NCBI GenBank assembly: GCA_016722065.1
Contig: JADKGX010000001.1
Location: 2,232,001-2,296,000 of the forward strand
DNA from: Planctomycetota bacterium
Lineage (GTDB): Bacteria > Planctomycetota > UBA8742 > UBA2392
Reading direction: 5' to 3'
Length of the DNA: 64,000 nt
In this document: positions 32,394 through 40,731 of the stretch, piece by piece
How the letters are laid out: every line of letters begins with the position of its first letter
How positions within the stretch are numbered: position 1 is the first letter of the stretch
The notes under the pieces: model-generated
The model's input: only the letters and a program-made list of their open reading frames with translations
Told to the model about the DNA's origin: nothing
Database searches by the model: none
Translations under genes and position numbers: made by a program

Positions 32394-33813
32394 CAAGCAG
32401 GAAATGATGTTGATGGCGTTGGCCGTCAAGCAGGGCCTGATCCAAAAGGAACAGGTCCAGGAATGCATGGACTTGCAGGCAGCGGTCAAGGAAGCCAAGG
32501 GCATGGAGTTGCCCTTGTTGCAGATCGCGCTGAAGAAGAAGTACCTCACGCCGGACCAGGCCGCAAATCTTGCGGGTATCGGCGGCGCCCCGGTGGACAT
32601 TCCGGGCGTTGGCGATTCGGTTCCCATTGAAGAAGCGCGGCGTATCCCGATTTTTGATGTCGACCGCGAAATCGGCGCGGGCGGCATGGCCCAGGTGTAT
32701 CTGGCCCGCAACAAGCAAAACGGCGCCCAGTGCGCGTTGAAAATCCTGTACCCCAAGCACGTGGTCAACAAGAAGTTCGTGGAACGCTTCATTCGTGAAG
32801 GCCGCTTGCTCAAAGAGTTCGAGTGCGAAAACATCGCCAAGGGTTTTGATTACGGCGTGGTGGGCAAGGATTCCGGCAAGCCCCTGTATTTCATGAGCAT
32901 GGAGTTCATTGACGGCCCAAGCATTCAGGACCTGCTGGATCGCGACGGCCCCTTTGACGAACAAAAATCAATCTACGTCATCACGGAAGCCGCCCGGGCC
33001 CTGGCGTACATGCAGGAGCGCGGCGTTGTGCACCGCGATGTCAAACCCGACAACATCATGTGGGCCGGGGACGGCCGCGTGATGCTGGTGGACCTGGGTT
33101 TCGCCACGCCGATCCGCAAGGACCTGGCGGGCCAGTACGAAGACGAAACCTGCGGCACGGTACAGTACATTTCGCCCGAACAGGCACGCGGCATGTCGGA
33201 CCTGGATATCCGCGCCGATATCTACAGTTTGGGCGCAACGCTGTACCACATGGTTGTGGGTGAGCTGCCCTTCACAGGCAAAGACAGCATGGAAGTGATG
33301 GCTAAGCAGGTGATGGAAGGTCTGGATGCGGTAAAGCTCAAGGGCGGCAAGATCAGCGTTCACATGCACTACTTCATTGAAAAGATGATGAGCAAAGACC
33401 GCGACTTCCGTTACCAGACCGCGCGCGAGGTAGTGGACGATGTGACGGAGGTGCTGCAGGGTGCCGCCGACCTGCAATACAACGCCGCCAACGATCCCTC
33501 CAGCCCGTTTACGCTGGGCAACCCGCATGCCAGCCAGCGCATTTCATCTGGCCACAGTACGGGCAAGTTTGCTCCGATTCGTAACACCAGCACGCGCATG
33601 AACCCCACTGGCAACACGTCGTCGATTCGCAAGCCGCCCGTGAAGCCCGGTTCCAGTGTGCGTCTGCCAAGTGCCGGCACCAGCGTGCGCCTGCCCAATG
33701 CAACCAACCCGCCTGGCGGAACCAGCGTGCGCCTGCCCAACGCGACCAACCCGCCGGGCAAGAGTGTGCGGATGCCAGCGCCGCGAAAACCCGGCGACAG
33801 CGGGCGCACCTGA
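32386..33813 (+). CDS. Ser/Thr protein kinase with N-terminal module and repetitive C-terminal tail
   Basis: A 475-residue Hanks-type kinase from ATG at 32386 (MSSKQEMMLMALAVKQGLIQ). Residues 1-70 form an alpha-helical module (GLIQKEQVQECMDLQ, YLTPDQAANLAG). The kinase domain is residues 85-355: glycine loop IGAGGMAQVYLA, ALKIL lysine, catalytic HRDVKPDN, DLG in place of DFG, and ISPEQARG (APE-like). After residue 375 the tail is low complexity. It contains tandem SVRLPNATNPPG-type units and many Ser/Thr (possible autophosphorylation sites). There is no membrane segment, unlike many PknB-type kinases. The FHA-protease fusion 48 bases downstream is a likely partner, since FHA domains bind phosphothreonine. 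Confidence 0.92.
   Translation: MSSKQEMMLMALAVKQGLIQKEQVQECMDLQAAVKEAKGMELPLLQIALKKKYLTPDQAANLAGIGGAPVDIPGVGDSVPIEEARRIPIFDVDREIGAGGMAQVYLARNKQNGAQCALKILYPKHVVNKKFVERFIREGRLLKEFECENIAKGFDYGVVGKDSGKPLYFMSMEFIDGPSIQDLLDRDGPFDEQKSIYVITEAARALAYMQERGVVHRDVKPDNIMWAGDGRVMLVDLGFATPIRKDLAGQYEDETCGTVQYISPEQARGMSDLDIRADIYSLGATLYHMVVGELPFTGKDSMEVMAKQVMEGLDAVKLKGGKISVHMHYFIEKMMSKDRDFRYQTAREVVDDVTEVLQGAADLQYNAANDPSSPFTLGNPHASQRISSGHSTGKFAPIRNTSTRMNPTGNTSSIRKPPVKPGSSVRLPSAGTSVRLPNATNPPGGTSVRLPNATNPPGKSVRMPAPRKPGDSGRT
33655..33779 (+). repeat. In-gene tandem repeat encoding SVRLPNATNPPG units
   Basis: Four imperfect copies of a unit of about 39 bases, beginning AG(C/T)GTGCG(C/T)CTGCC, lie near the 3' end of the kinase gene. 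The middle copies are almost identical, so recent slippage is likely. Confidence 0.75.
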
Positions 33814-33861
33814 TGGCGCGTGTTTCCATGTTGACTGCCACGGCTATACTCACTGCACACT

Positions 33862-35754
33862 ATGCCTGACGGCGCATCCACCGTGCCCGAACGCGCAACG
33901 GCACCGCGCGCGATTCTGGAAGTTCTGACCAGCTCACTGGCCGGGCGCCGGTTTGCCTATTCCTCTAACGAACTGCGCAAGGGTGTGCTGCTGGGCCGCG
34001 CGCCCGACTGCACCGTGCGCTTTGATTCCGCCCGCGACCTGAAGGTTTCCGGCCACCATGCCCTGATTGAGGAACGCCAGGAAGGCGTGTTTGTGCGCGA
34101 CCAGGGTTCCAGCAACGGGCTGTACCTCAATCGCGACCGGGTTACCACGGAAGGCCTGCGCCTGTTCGATGGCGACGAGATTCACCTGGGGCAGGAAGGC
34201 GCGGTGTTGCGTGTCGTGATGCAGGGCGAGACCCGCCCGCCAGTAAGCCAACTGCCGCAACCCAGCCAGATGACCGCCGGGTCTGCGGCCACTACGCCCG
34301 ACAGCGCCAGCCTGACTTTGATGGTCAATAACATTGGCAGCCAGGTTGGCGCAGGCGACAAGACCAAGCATCTGCTCAAGGCCGTGGCCGAACAACTGGA
34401 AGCCCGGCAGGAACGCAAGACCGGCAGCCTGATGACGATGGTGGGGGCGCTGTTCATGCTGATTGTCGCCGCCGGCGCCATCGGGGTGTGGTACTACCAG
34501 CACGTGGAAGACTCGCGCGCCACAGACCAAAAGCGCGACGACGCCGAAATGCAGGCGCGCGAACAGGAACGCGAGGACGCGGAAAAGGCCCGCCAGCAGC
34601 GCGAGAAAGACCGCGAAAAAGAACTCGAGGACATGCGCAAACAGCTTGCTGACCTGCAAGCCGCCATGACGCGCCAGGAGAAGCTGGCCGAAGACCTGCG
34701 CGCAGAACAATCCAAACGCTTTGAAGACTTGAAGAAGGAAGTGGGCGACGCCACTGCCGCGCGCGTGAAAGAAATCAGCGAGGCCCAATACAAAACGCTC
34801 AAAGAGGCCACAGACGAGCAACTCAAGGCCCTCAAGGACTTCAGCGCGCCGGCCGGCGACAGTTCATTTCGCGATCTTGTGGATCAATACAACCCGGGTG
34901 TCTTTCTGATCTTTGTGCAGTACCCCCTGATCGATGCCGATGGCAACGCTGTGGGCGTAGAAAGCGGTACCGGCACAGGCTGGTGCGCCAAGCTGGGCAA
35001 CGGCAAGGCCTGGATTGTGACCAACAAGCACGTGATCAAGCCCTATCTGTTCAATGCCGACCTGGCCATCTCCCACGCGATTCGCGATGTAAAGCCCGCA
35101 CCTTTTGACAAGTGGACCATCGCCTGCTGGCAGCCGGGCATGAAGATTCGCGAAAAAGTAGGCGATACCACCCTGAGTGTCGCCCAGGCGTGGGCCACTG
35201 TGCCCGGCGGCCGCGGTGGCAAAGGTGCGCTGAAGATCGCGGGGTTTGCCGATGACGACTTCGTCGAGTTCGGCGACGAGTACAAGGACTATCTGGTCCA
35301 GGGCGGCTTTCGTACCGACCTGCCCAAGGAAATCATCGATCGCGTACGCAAGGCCGGCATTCACGGCGATACGGCCAACGACCTGGCGGTGCTGGAGTTC
35401 GAACTGCGCGACCCCAAGGACCTGACGGTAGCCCTGCCGATTGCCAGCGAGGAAGAACTTGGCCGGCTGCACCAGATGGATCGCGTGATGAGCCTGGGTT
35501 ACCCCCTTGGCTTGAGTGTGATCAAGGGAACCACCGTGACAACCAGCCCCGCCACGGGCGAACTGCGCAGCCTGCAATTTGAAGTGGGCAAGATCGGCAC
35601 CAGCGCGCCGATTCTGCCCGGCAACTCTGGCGGCCCGCTGATAGACGCCCACGGCAAAGTCGTAGGTGTGATCACGCGGCGCTTTGAAGCCACCCAGGGC
35701 GAAGCAATAGCGGCAACGCATCCGCGACGCGTGGTCGAACGATTTGCCAAGTAG
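33862..35754 (+). CDS. FHA domain - transmembrane - coiled coil - trypsin-like serine protease fusion
   Basis: A 630-residue protein. Residues 18-115 form an FHA domain with the phosphothreonine-binding positions (GVLLGRAPDCTVRF, GR; VSGHHALIEE; DQGSSNGLYLNRDRV, SSNG). One transmembrane helix follows at about 193-212 (LMTMVGALFMLIVAAGAIGVW). Residues 215-330 are a long Glu/Arg/Lys coiled coil. Residues 335-630 form an S1C/HtrA-like protease with the triad H in VTNKHVI, D in TANDLAVLEF, and S in ILPGNSGGPL. No PDZ domain is seen. The topology would place FHA in the cytoplasm and the protease outside, so kinase signals could control extracytoplasmic proteolysis. Encoded 48 bases after the kinase. 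Confidence 0.9.
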   Translation: MPDGASTVPERATAPRAILEVLTSSLAGRRFAYSSNELRKGVLLGRAPDCTVRFDSARDLKVSGHHALIEERQEGVFVRDQGSSNGLYLNRDRVTTEGLRLFDGDEIHLGQEGAVLRVVMQGETRPPVSQLPQPSQMTAGSAATTPDSASLTLMVNNIGSQVGAGDKTKHLLKAVAEQLEARQERKTGSLMTMVGALFMLIVAAGAIGVWYYQHVEDSRATDQKRDDAEMQAREQEREDAEKARQQREKDREKELEDMRKQLADLQAAMTRQEKLAEDLRAEQSKRFEDLKKEVGDATAARVKEISEAQYKTLKEATDEQLKALKDFSAPAGDSSFRDLVDQYNPGVFLIFVQYPLIDADGNAVGVESGTGTGWCAKLGNGKAWIVTNKHVIKPYLFNADLAISHAIRDVKPAPFDKWTIACWQPGMKIREKVGDTTLSVAQAWATVPGGRGGKGALKIAGFADDDFVEFGDEYKDYLVQGGFRTDLPKEIIDRVRKAGIHGDTANDLAVLEFELRDPKDLTVALPIASEEELGRLHQMDRVMSLGYPLGLSVIKGTTVTTSPATGELRSLQFEVGKIGTSAPILPGNSGGPLIDAHGKVVGVITRRFEATQGEAIAATHPRRVVERFAK

Positions 35755-35793
35755 CGCCGTCTGGGTTTCAAATCCACCGACCGCGCCGTTGCA

Positions 35794-37701
35794 TCACTTG
35801 GGCGGGTTCGCGTCAAAATCCAGCAGCGTCGTGCCGTTGGCTTCCGGGGCGGGCTCCGCCTCCGGGGGCTCCACGGGCAGTCCGGTTGCCGCCGGTGCTG
35901 GCGGTTCCTGGGCTTTGTGAAATCCCAGTGACAGCACTTCTTCCACGGTGGTCAAGCCGGCCTGCAACTTGATCCAGGCGTTGTCCACCAGGTCCTTCAT
36001 GCCGCACTGGCGCGCCCTGGCTTCGATTTCTGATTCCGGCGCGCCGTGGTTGATCATGTCGCGAATGCTGTCGTCGGGTTCAAACAATTCATAGACGGCA
36101 AGGCGACCGCGATAGCCGGAAAAACCGCATTGCTCGCACCCTGGCGCCTGCATGACAGGAAAATCTACGGGCTGGCGCAAGAATCGCTGCAGCGATTGGC
36201 GGGCGGCGGGGCGCAATTCGGTGGGTTTGCCACAGGCCCCGCACACTCGCCGAACCAGGCGCTGGGAAAGCGCGGCAAGCAGTGTGGCCGAAATCAAGTA
36301 CGCCGGCAGGCCCACATTGACCATGCGCGTGATACTGCTGACAGCAGTGTTGGTGTGCAGCGTACTGAACACCAGGTGCCCGGTCAGGCTGGCGCGGACC
36401 GCAGTTTCCAATGTATCCAGGTCGCGGATCTCACCAATCATGACGATATCGGGGTCCTGGCGCAGAATCGTGCGCAGGCAATGGCCGAAGGTAAGCCCGA
36501 TGCTGGGTTTGACATGGGTCTGATTGACACCCTCTACGCGATACTCTACCGGGTCCTCGACCGTCACGATGTTCACGTTGGGCTGGTTGAGTTCCTTGAT
36601 GAAGCTGTAAAGGGTTGTGCTTTTGCCGCAGCCAGTGGGGCCGCACAGCAGCACAATGCCGTGCGGGCTTGTAATGATGCGCCGCATCGAAGTGACCACT
36701 TCCGGCTCAAAGCCCAGGTCGTCCATGCGCAGCTTGGTGGCGCTTTGGTCCAGCAGCCGCAGAACAACTTTCTCGCCAAACACCGTTGGCATAGTGGATA
36801 CGCGCACGTCAATGTTGCGGCCTGTCATGCGGATCTTCAGGCGGCCGTCCTGCGGCAGCCGGTGTTCGGCAATATCCAGCCCGCTGACAATCTTGATGCG
36901 ACTGACAATCGCCGCCTGCAGGTGCAGCGGCGGTGGTGCAACGACCCGAAGTTCTCCGTCGATGCGAAAGCGGCATCGCACGCTGTGCTCCTGCGGCTCC
37001 AGGTGTATGTCGCTGGCCTTCATGCGGGCTGCTTCAAACAGCATGGAGTTCACAAAGCGCACTACAGGGGCCAGGCCGGCCTCGTTTCGCAGCCTCGAGG
37101 CGTCGTCCATGTCCTTGGACATGGGGGCCGTTTCGATCTTGAAATCTTTCAGTTCACCCAGCGCTTCTTCCAGGCTGCGCGGGCTTTCCAGATAGGCCGT
37201 GACCAGTGCATCCTGAATCTGGGCGCGGGTGGCAACGGCGGGCAGTGGTTCCAGGTTTGTAGTGGCGCGCACGCCGTCGAGTGCCATGTAGTCGCTTGGA
37301 TCGGCCATGGCGACGACGATCTGGTCGGGGTGTTCCTGCCCTGGATTGCTGCGGCCAAATCGAACGCCGACCAGTGTGTGGCGCCGGGCCACGGTTTCAG
37401 GCACGGCATGGGCAGCCTCGGGGTCAACGACCCCCAGGTGATTGAGGTCAATCAACTCCAGGTCCATCAATTCTGCCAGTGTCGCGGCCAGATCGGCGTC
37501 GCTGATCAGCCCCAACTCCAGCAGCACACCGCCAATCAGACCGCCCATCGACTTCTGTATCTTCAGCGCGTGGTCCAGCTGGTCAGGTCGTAAGGCGCCC
37601 TTCTTCAGAAGCAGCTCGCCGATCTTGAAGTGTGTTTCCTGACGTTTGCGTACCACGGCTGTGGCCGTGGTCGGCGCAGCTTGCCCGGTGTTTGGTTTCA
37701 T
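35794..37701 (-). CDS. Type II secretion/type IV pilus assembly ATPase (GspE/PilB family)
   Basis: A 635-residue cytoplasmic AAA-like ATPase from ATG at 37701 (MKPNTGQAAPTTATAVVRKR). Residues 25-180 are the GspE N-terminal domain (MshEN-type: GELLLKKGALRPDQLDHALKIQ, LLELGLISDADLA). The ATPase core has Walker A LLCGPTGCGKSTTLY, Asp box EDPVEYRVEGVNQ, Walker B MIGEIRDLDTLETA and His box FSTLHTN. A tetracysteine zinc site follows (CGACGKP and CEQCGFSGYRGR). The C-terminal 45 residues are Pro/Glu-rich. No pilin or secretin genes are in the window. It likely shares an operon with the PilT-like gene and the sigma factor upstream. Confidence 0.93.
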   Translation of the reverse strand: MKPNTGQAAPTTATAVVRKRQETHFKIGELLLKKGALRPDQLDHALKIQKSMGGLIGGVLLELGLISDADLAATLAELMDLELIDLNHLGVVDPEAAHAVPETVARRHTLVGVRFGRSNPGQEHPDQIVVAMADPSDYMALDGVRATTNLEPLPAVATRAQIQDALVTAYLESPRSLEEALGELKDFKIETAPMSKDMDDASRLRNEAGLAPVVRFVNSMLFEAARMKASDIHLEPQEHSVRCRFRIDGELRVVAPPPLHLQAAIVSRIKIVSGLDIAEHRLPQDGRLKIRMTGRNIDVRVSTMPTVFGEKVVLRLLDQSATKLRMDDLGFEPEVVTSMRRIITSPHGIVLLCGPTGCGKSTTLYSFIKELNQPNVNIVTVEDPVEYRVEGVNQTHVKPSIGLTFGHCLRTILRQDPDIVMIGEIRDLDTLETAVRASLTGHLVFSTLHTNTAVSSITRMVNVGLPAYLISATLLAALSQRLVRRVCGACGKPTELRPAARQSLQRFLRQPVDFPVMQAPGCEQCGFSGYRGRLAVYELFEPDDSIRDMINHGAPESEIEARARQCGMKDLVDNAWIKLQAGLTTVEEVLSLGFHKAQEPPAPAATGLPVEPPEAEPAPEANGTTLLDFDANPPK

Positions 37702-37819
37702 GCTTGCCCGTACCTCCAGTACCAGCATAACGCAGCCGGGCACGGAATTGCTCCCGTGCCCGGAAAACCGCTGTTTTTTGGACAAGCACGGTCCAACAGG
37801 CCGGTGCGGAAACGGTCAC

Positions 37820-38848
37820 TTATGCCCCGAATTCTCGCCGCATTGTGTCCGCTTCTTCCTTCTTGATCGTGCCAGCGGACTCGTGGGCGCGAATCTGATC
37901 CTCGGCGCGAGCCAGGTAGAAGCCCTTGTCGGGCGTGGCACCGTCGATAAATTTGCGCGCGCCCTCAGCCAGGATTTCATAAATCGCCACGCGGCCCTTG
38001 CCATCGGCGCGACGGGCCAGCCGCTGCACGCTTACGCCGCGCAGGCACTCCGAAAGGCGACGGCGGATTGCTGGCTGCATGGATTCCGGCGCCGCATCAA
38101 TCAGGCGGCTGACAGCGTTGCCAGGATCCTTGGCATGCATTTGCACAAACACGAGGTGACCCGTTTCCGCCGCATCCATGCAGCCGATCAGCGTTTCAAA
38201 ATCCTCGATTTCGCCCACCATCAGCACGTCCAGGTCCTGGTGCATGGCTGCGGCCACCAGGGCGCCAGCGTTCTGGCCATCCAGGCCTACCTCGCGTTGC
38301 TGCACCAGTGCCTTGGCCGGCTGCATCAGGTAGTGGCGCGGTTTTTCAACGGTGCAGATGTGCACACTGCGGTTCTGGTTGATCCAGTCCAGCATGGCGT
38401 ACAGGGTTGTCGTTTTGCCACTGCCATGCGGCCCAGCCACCACCACCAGCCCACTGGGAGCCTTCAGCAGCGTGGTGACAGCAGGCGGCAAGTGGGCTTC
38501 GTCCAGGCTGGGAATCTTGCCGCCGTGAAACCGGATGGCGATGGATTTATCGCCGCCAGCGCTTGCGGCCGTGATGTCGGCAATCGTGGAGCCATCCAGT
38601 TTGCGGCTGAGGTGCATGTAGCCACTGCCAGCCAGCTGGTATTCGGCATTGTTGTCAAACAGACAGATCACGACCCAGCGGGTCTGGCTGCGGTCCAGAA
38701 CCAGGTCGTCAATCGGGGTCAGTTGCCCGTTCACCCGCGCGGTGGGCTTGTAGCCCGGAATCAGGTGCAGGTCGCTGGCGCGCATTTCAACGCACTTCTT
38801 CAGCCAGTCGTCAAATCGCATCCAGGCGAGAGTGTGGTCGGTGGTCAT
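37820..38848 (-). CDS. PilT-like ATPase with altered motifs
   Basis: A 342-residue protein from ATG at 38848 (MTTDHTLAWMRFDDWLKKCVEM), set by GGAG upstream. Twitching-motility ATPase layout: N-terminal ASDLHLIPGYKPTARVNGQL, Walker A VVAGPHGSGKTTTLYAMLDWIN near residue 130, Asp-box-like TVEKPRHYLMQP, Walker B DVLMVGEIEDFETLIGCMDAAETGH, and HAKD in place of the His-box HTN. The usual GEMRD/GEIRD is GEIED, so a conserved Arg is missing, and ATPase activity may differ from PilT. The gene lies between a sigma factor and the GspE/PilB gene. It possibly powers pilus retraction or a regulatory process. Confidence 0.85.
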   Translation of the reverse strand: MTTDHTLAWMRFDDWLKKCVEMRASDLHLIPGYKPTARVNGQLTPIDDLVLDRSQTRWVVICLFDNNAEYQLAGSGYMHLSRKLDGSTIADITAASAGGDKSIAIRFHGGKIPSLDEAHLPPAVTTLLKAPSGLVVVAGPHGSGKTTTLYAMLDWINQNRSVHICTVEKPRHYLMQPAKALVQQREVGLDGQNAGALVAAAMHQDLDVLMVGEIEDFETLIGCMDAAETGHLVFVQMHAKDPGNAVSRLIDAAPESMQPAIRRRLSECLRGVSVQRLARRADGKGRVAIYEILAEGARKFIDGATPDKGFYLARAEDQIRAHESAGTIKKEEADTMRREFGA

Positions 38849-38888
38849 GGCTTGCTCCTTGTGCATCTGTTGTGACTGGCGGGACTGA

Positions 38889-39446
38889 TCAGCCCTTCCA
38901 GCCATCGGTTTCATCGCGATCCGGGCCCAGCCCCGCCAGCCTGGTTCGCAGTTTCTCGCGGGCTTCAAACAACCGCCGCTTCACAGTTCCGGCCGGTACA
39001 CCCAGGGCGATGGCGATCTCCTGTACCGTCTGGCCCTGCACGTAGAATCTCTCTATCACGGCCTGTTGCCGGGTGCTGAGTTCCCGCACGGCGCCTTGGA
39101 TCGTCTGGCGAGCTTCCGCATCAAGTTGCATTTCCGTCTCAGCGGCTGCTGGTTCGATGTCCTCGGGCAGTTCGGCCAGCCTTCGCTTGCGCAGCACGCG
39201 CAGGGCGCAGGAGCGGGTTAATGCCCTTAGCCACCCTGCGAAGGCTTCTTCCTCGCGCAGCTCGGCCAGATGCCGCCAGGCAGTCAGCAGGGCTTCCTGG
39301 GCTACGTCCTCGGCCTCGCCGTTGCGGGCACACAGCGGCCGTGCCCAAACCAGTACTTGGTCCCGCAACGCTGCCGCCACGTAGCCAAAGGCGTCGATAT
39401 CGCCCTGGCGCGCTCGGCGCAGATGTTGAAGGACGTCTGCGTCCAT
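38889..39446 (-). CDS. ECF-type RNA polymerase sigma factor
   Basis: A 185-residue sigma-70-family factor from ATG at 39446 (MDADVLQHLRRARQGDIDAFG). Region 2 is at residues 5-75, with EDVAQEALLTAWRHLAELREEEAFAGWLRALTRSCAL. Region 4 is at residues 120-175, with LSTRQQAVIERFYVQGQTVQEIAIALGVPAGTVKRRLFEAREKLR, the helix-turn-helix. A short acidic linker lies between. Its stop is 40 bases before the PilT-like gene, so both are likely co-transcribed. No anti-sigma factor is recognisable next to it. The open frame continues upstream to 39689, but that part lacks sigma similarity and overlaps the glycosyltransferase. Confidence 0.93.
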   Translation of the reverse strand: MDADVLQHLRRARQGDIDAFGYVAAALRDQVLVWARPLCARNGEAEDVAQEALLTAWRHLAELREEEAFAGWLRALTRSCALRVLRKRRLAELPEDIEPAAAETEMQLDAEARQTIQGAVRELSTRQQAVIERFYVQGQTVQEIAIALGVPAGTVKRRLFEAREKLRTRLAGLGPDRDETDGWKG

Positions 39447-39567
39447 GCCGTAGACCGGAGAGGGAAAGGGACAAACTGGTTCGCAGGATTCTGGAAAATT
39501 CGACGCCTGTTGCCATGGGCCGCACAAGACACTGGCCCTGCGGGCCATTGGCCGATGGAATGGTCCC

Positions 39568-40731
39568 ATGCACGTCCTGTTTGCCCACCATGAGCCGATT
39601 GACCCCGGCAAGGCCCGCTGGGTTGCCATGCTGCGCACCCTGCATGCCGTGGCTGGCAAGGCCCGCGTGACATGGTTTTGCGCTGACAAGGAACACCGTG
39701 TACGCGACTACGCCCGCGATCACCTTGGAATCCAGCTTTCCAGCCAGTTGAGCATTCGCACCTTGCCAGCGGTGCACAAGAAGATGGGCCTGACGCTGAA
39801 CAGTGTGTTCTTTCGCGGCTTGCGCCGGGCGTTGCAGGGCACACCCGCTGACGTGCTGTGGCTGCGGTCGGACAAACTGGCAGCGCACGTGGCGCGCAGC
39901 AAAGTTGGCCCGCCACTGGTGTACGAGGCACACCTTATAGGTGAATTGTGGTCCAGAGACCGCGGCGACCCGCCGGCGCGGGCCCAACGGCTGCATGAGC
40001 TTGAGGCATCCATTTACGGGCGCGCCGCCGGCGTGGCCGCTATCACGCGCGGGCTGATGGACGAAATCGAGTCACTGTTTGCCTTTCGCGGCCCGTCGGC
40101 GGTTGTTCCCAGCGCCGTCGATACAAGTGTTTTCAAGCCCTGCTGGACTGGCGCGTCCGGCAACCTTGTGGCCTACGTGGGTACTCTGCAATTCTGGAAA
40201 GGCCTTGAAACTCTGCTGGCGGCGCTGGCGCAGGCACCCGAACTGCGGTTGCGCTTGATCGGGGGCAGCCAGCAAGACCTTGCGGCAATGCGTACCAGGT
40301 TGGCTGAACTGGGACTCGTTGATCGTGTGGAGCTTGTGGGCAGGGTGCCCCAGACCAGGCTGCCGGGGCTGTTGCAGGACGTGGCCTGTGCCTGCCACCC
40401 GTTGCCCGGTGGCTTGAGTATCAGCGCGCGATTCACTTCGCCGCTGAAGATTTTTGAGTACATGGGCTTGGGTCTGCCAATTGTGGCTGCCGACGTACCC
40501 AGCATTCGTGAAGTGTTGCAAAGCAACAGCAACGCCCTGTTGTATGCACCTGGCGATGCCGCGGCGCTGGCTGCTGCGTTGTTGCAGGTATGCACCGACC
40601 CCGCCCTGGCCCGGCGGCTGGCCGCAGGTGCTGCAGCCAGCGCCGCGACCTGCAGCTATGAACATCGCGCCGAAAAGCTGATGGACCTGTTCACGCGCGC
40701 AACAGCCGCTGGCAAGGCTACTTCAGGTTGA
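39568..40731 (+). CDS. Glycosyltransferase family 4 protein
   Basis: A 387-residue GT-B glycosyltransferase. The N-domain is residues 1-185 (MHVLFAHHEPIDPGKARWVAMLRTL with the sugar/nucleotide loop). The C-domain starts with VAYVGTLQFWKGLETLLAALAQAPELRLRLIGGS (K of the KG motif), then VELVGRVPQTRLPGLL, and the E-x7-E-type motif FTSPLKIFEYMGLGLPIVAADVPSIREVL near residue 290. Donor and acceptor unknown; likely surface polysaccharide work. Divergent from the sigma factor, with 121 bases between. Its 3' end overlaps the convergent envelope-protein gene by 14 bases. Confidence 0.87.
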   Translation: MHVLFAHHEPIDPGKARWVAMLRTLHAVAGKARVTWFCADKEHRVRDYARDHLGIQLSSQLSIRTLPAVHKKMGLTLNSVFFRGLRRALQGTPADVLWLRSDKLAAHVARSKVGPPLVYEAHLIGELWSRDRGDPPARAQRLHELEASIYGRAAGVAAITRGLMDEIESLFAFRGPSAVVPSAVDTSVFKPCWTGASGNLVAYVGTLQFWKGLETLLAALAQAPELRLRLIGGSQQDLAAMRTRLAELGLVDRVELVGRVPQTRLPGLLQDVACACHPLPGGLSISARFTSPLKIFEYMGLGLPIVAADVPSIREVLQSNSNALLYAPGDAAALAAALLQVCTDPALARRLAAGAAASAATCSYEHRAEKLMDLFTRATAAGKATSG

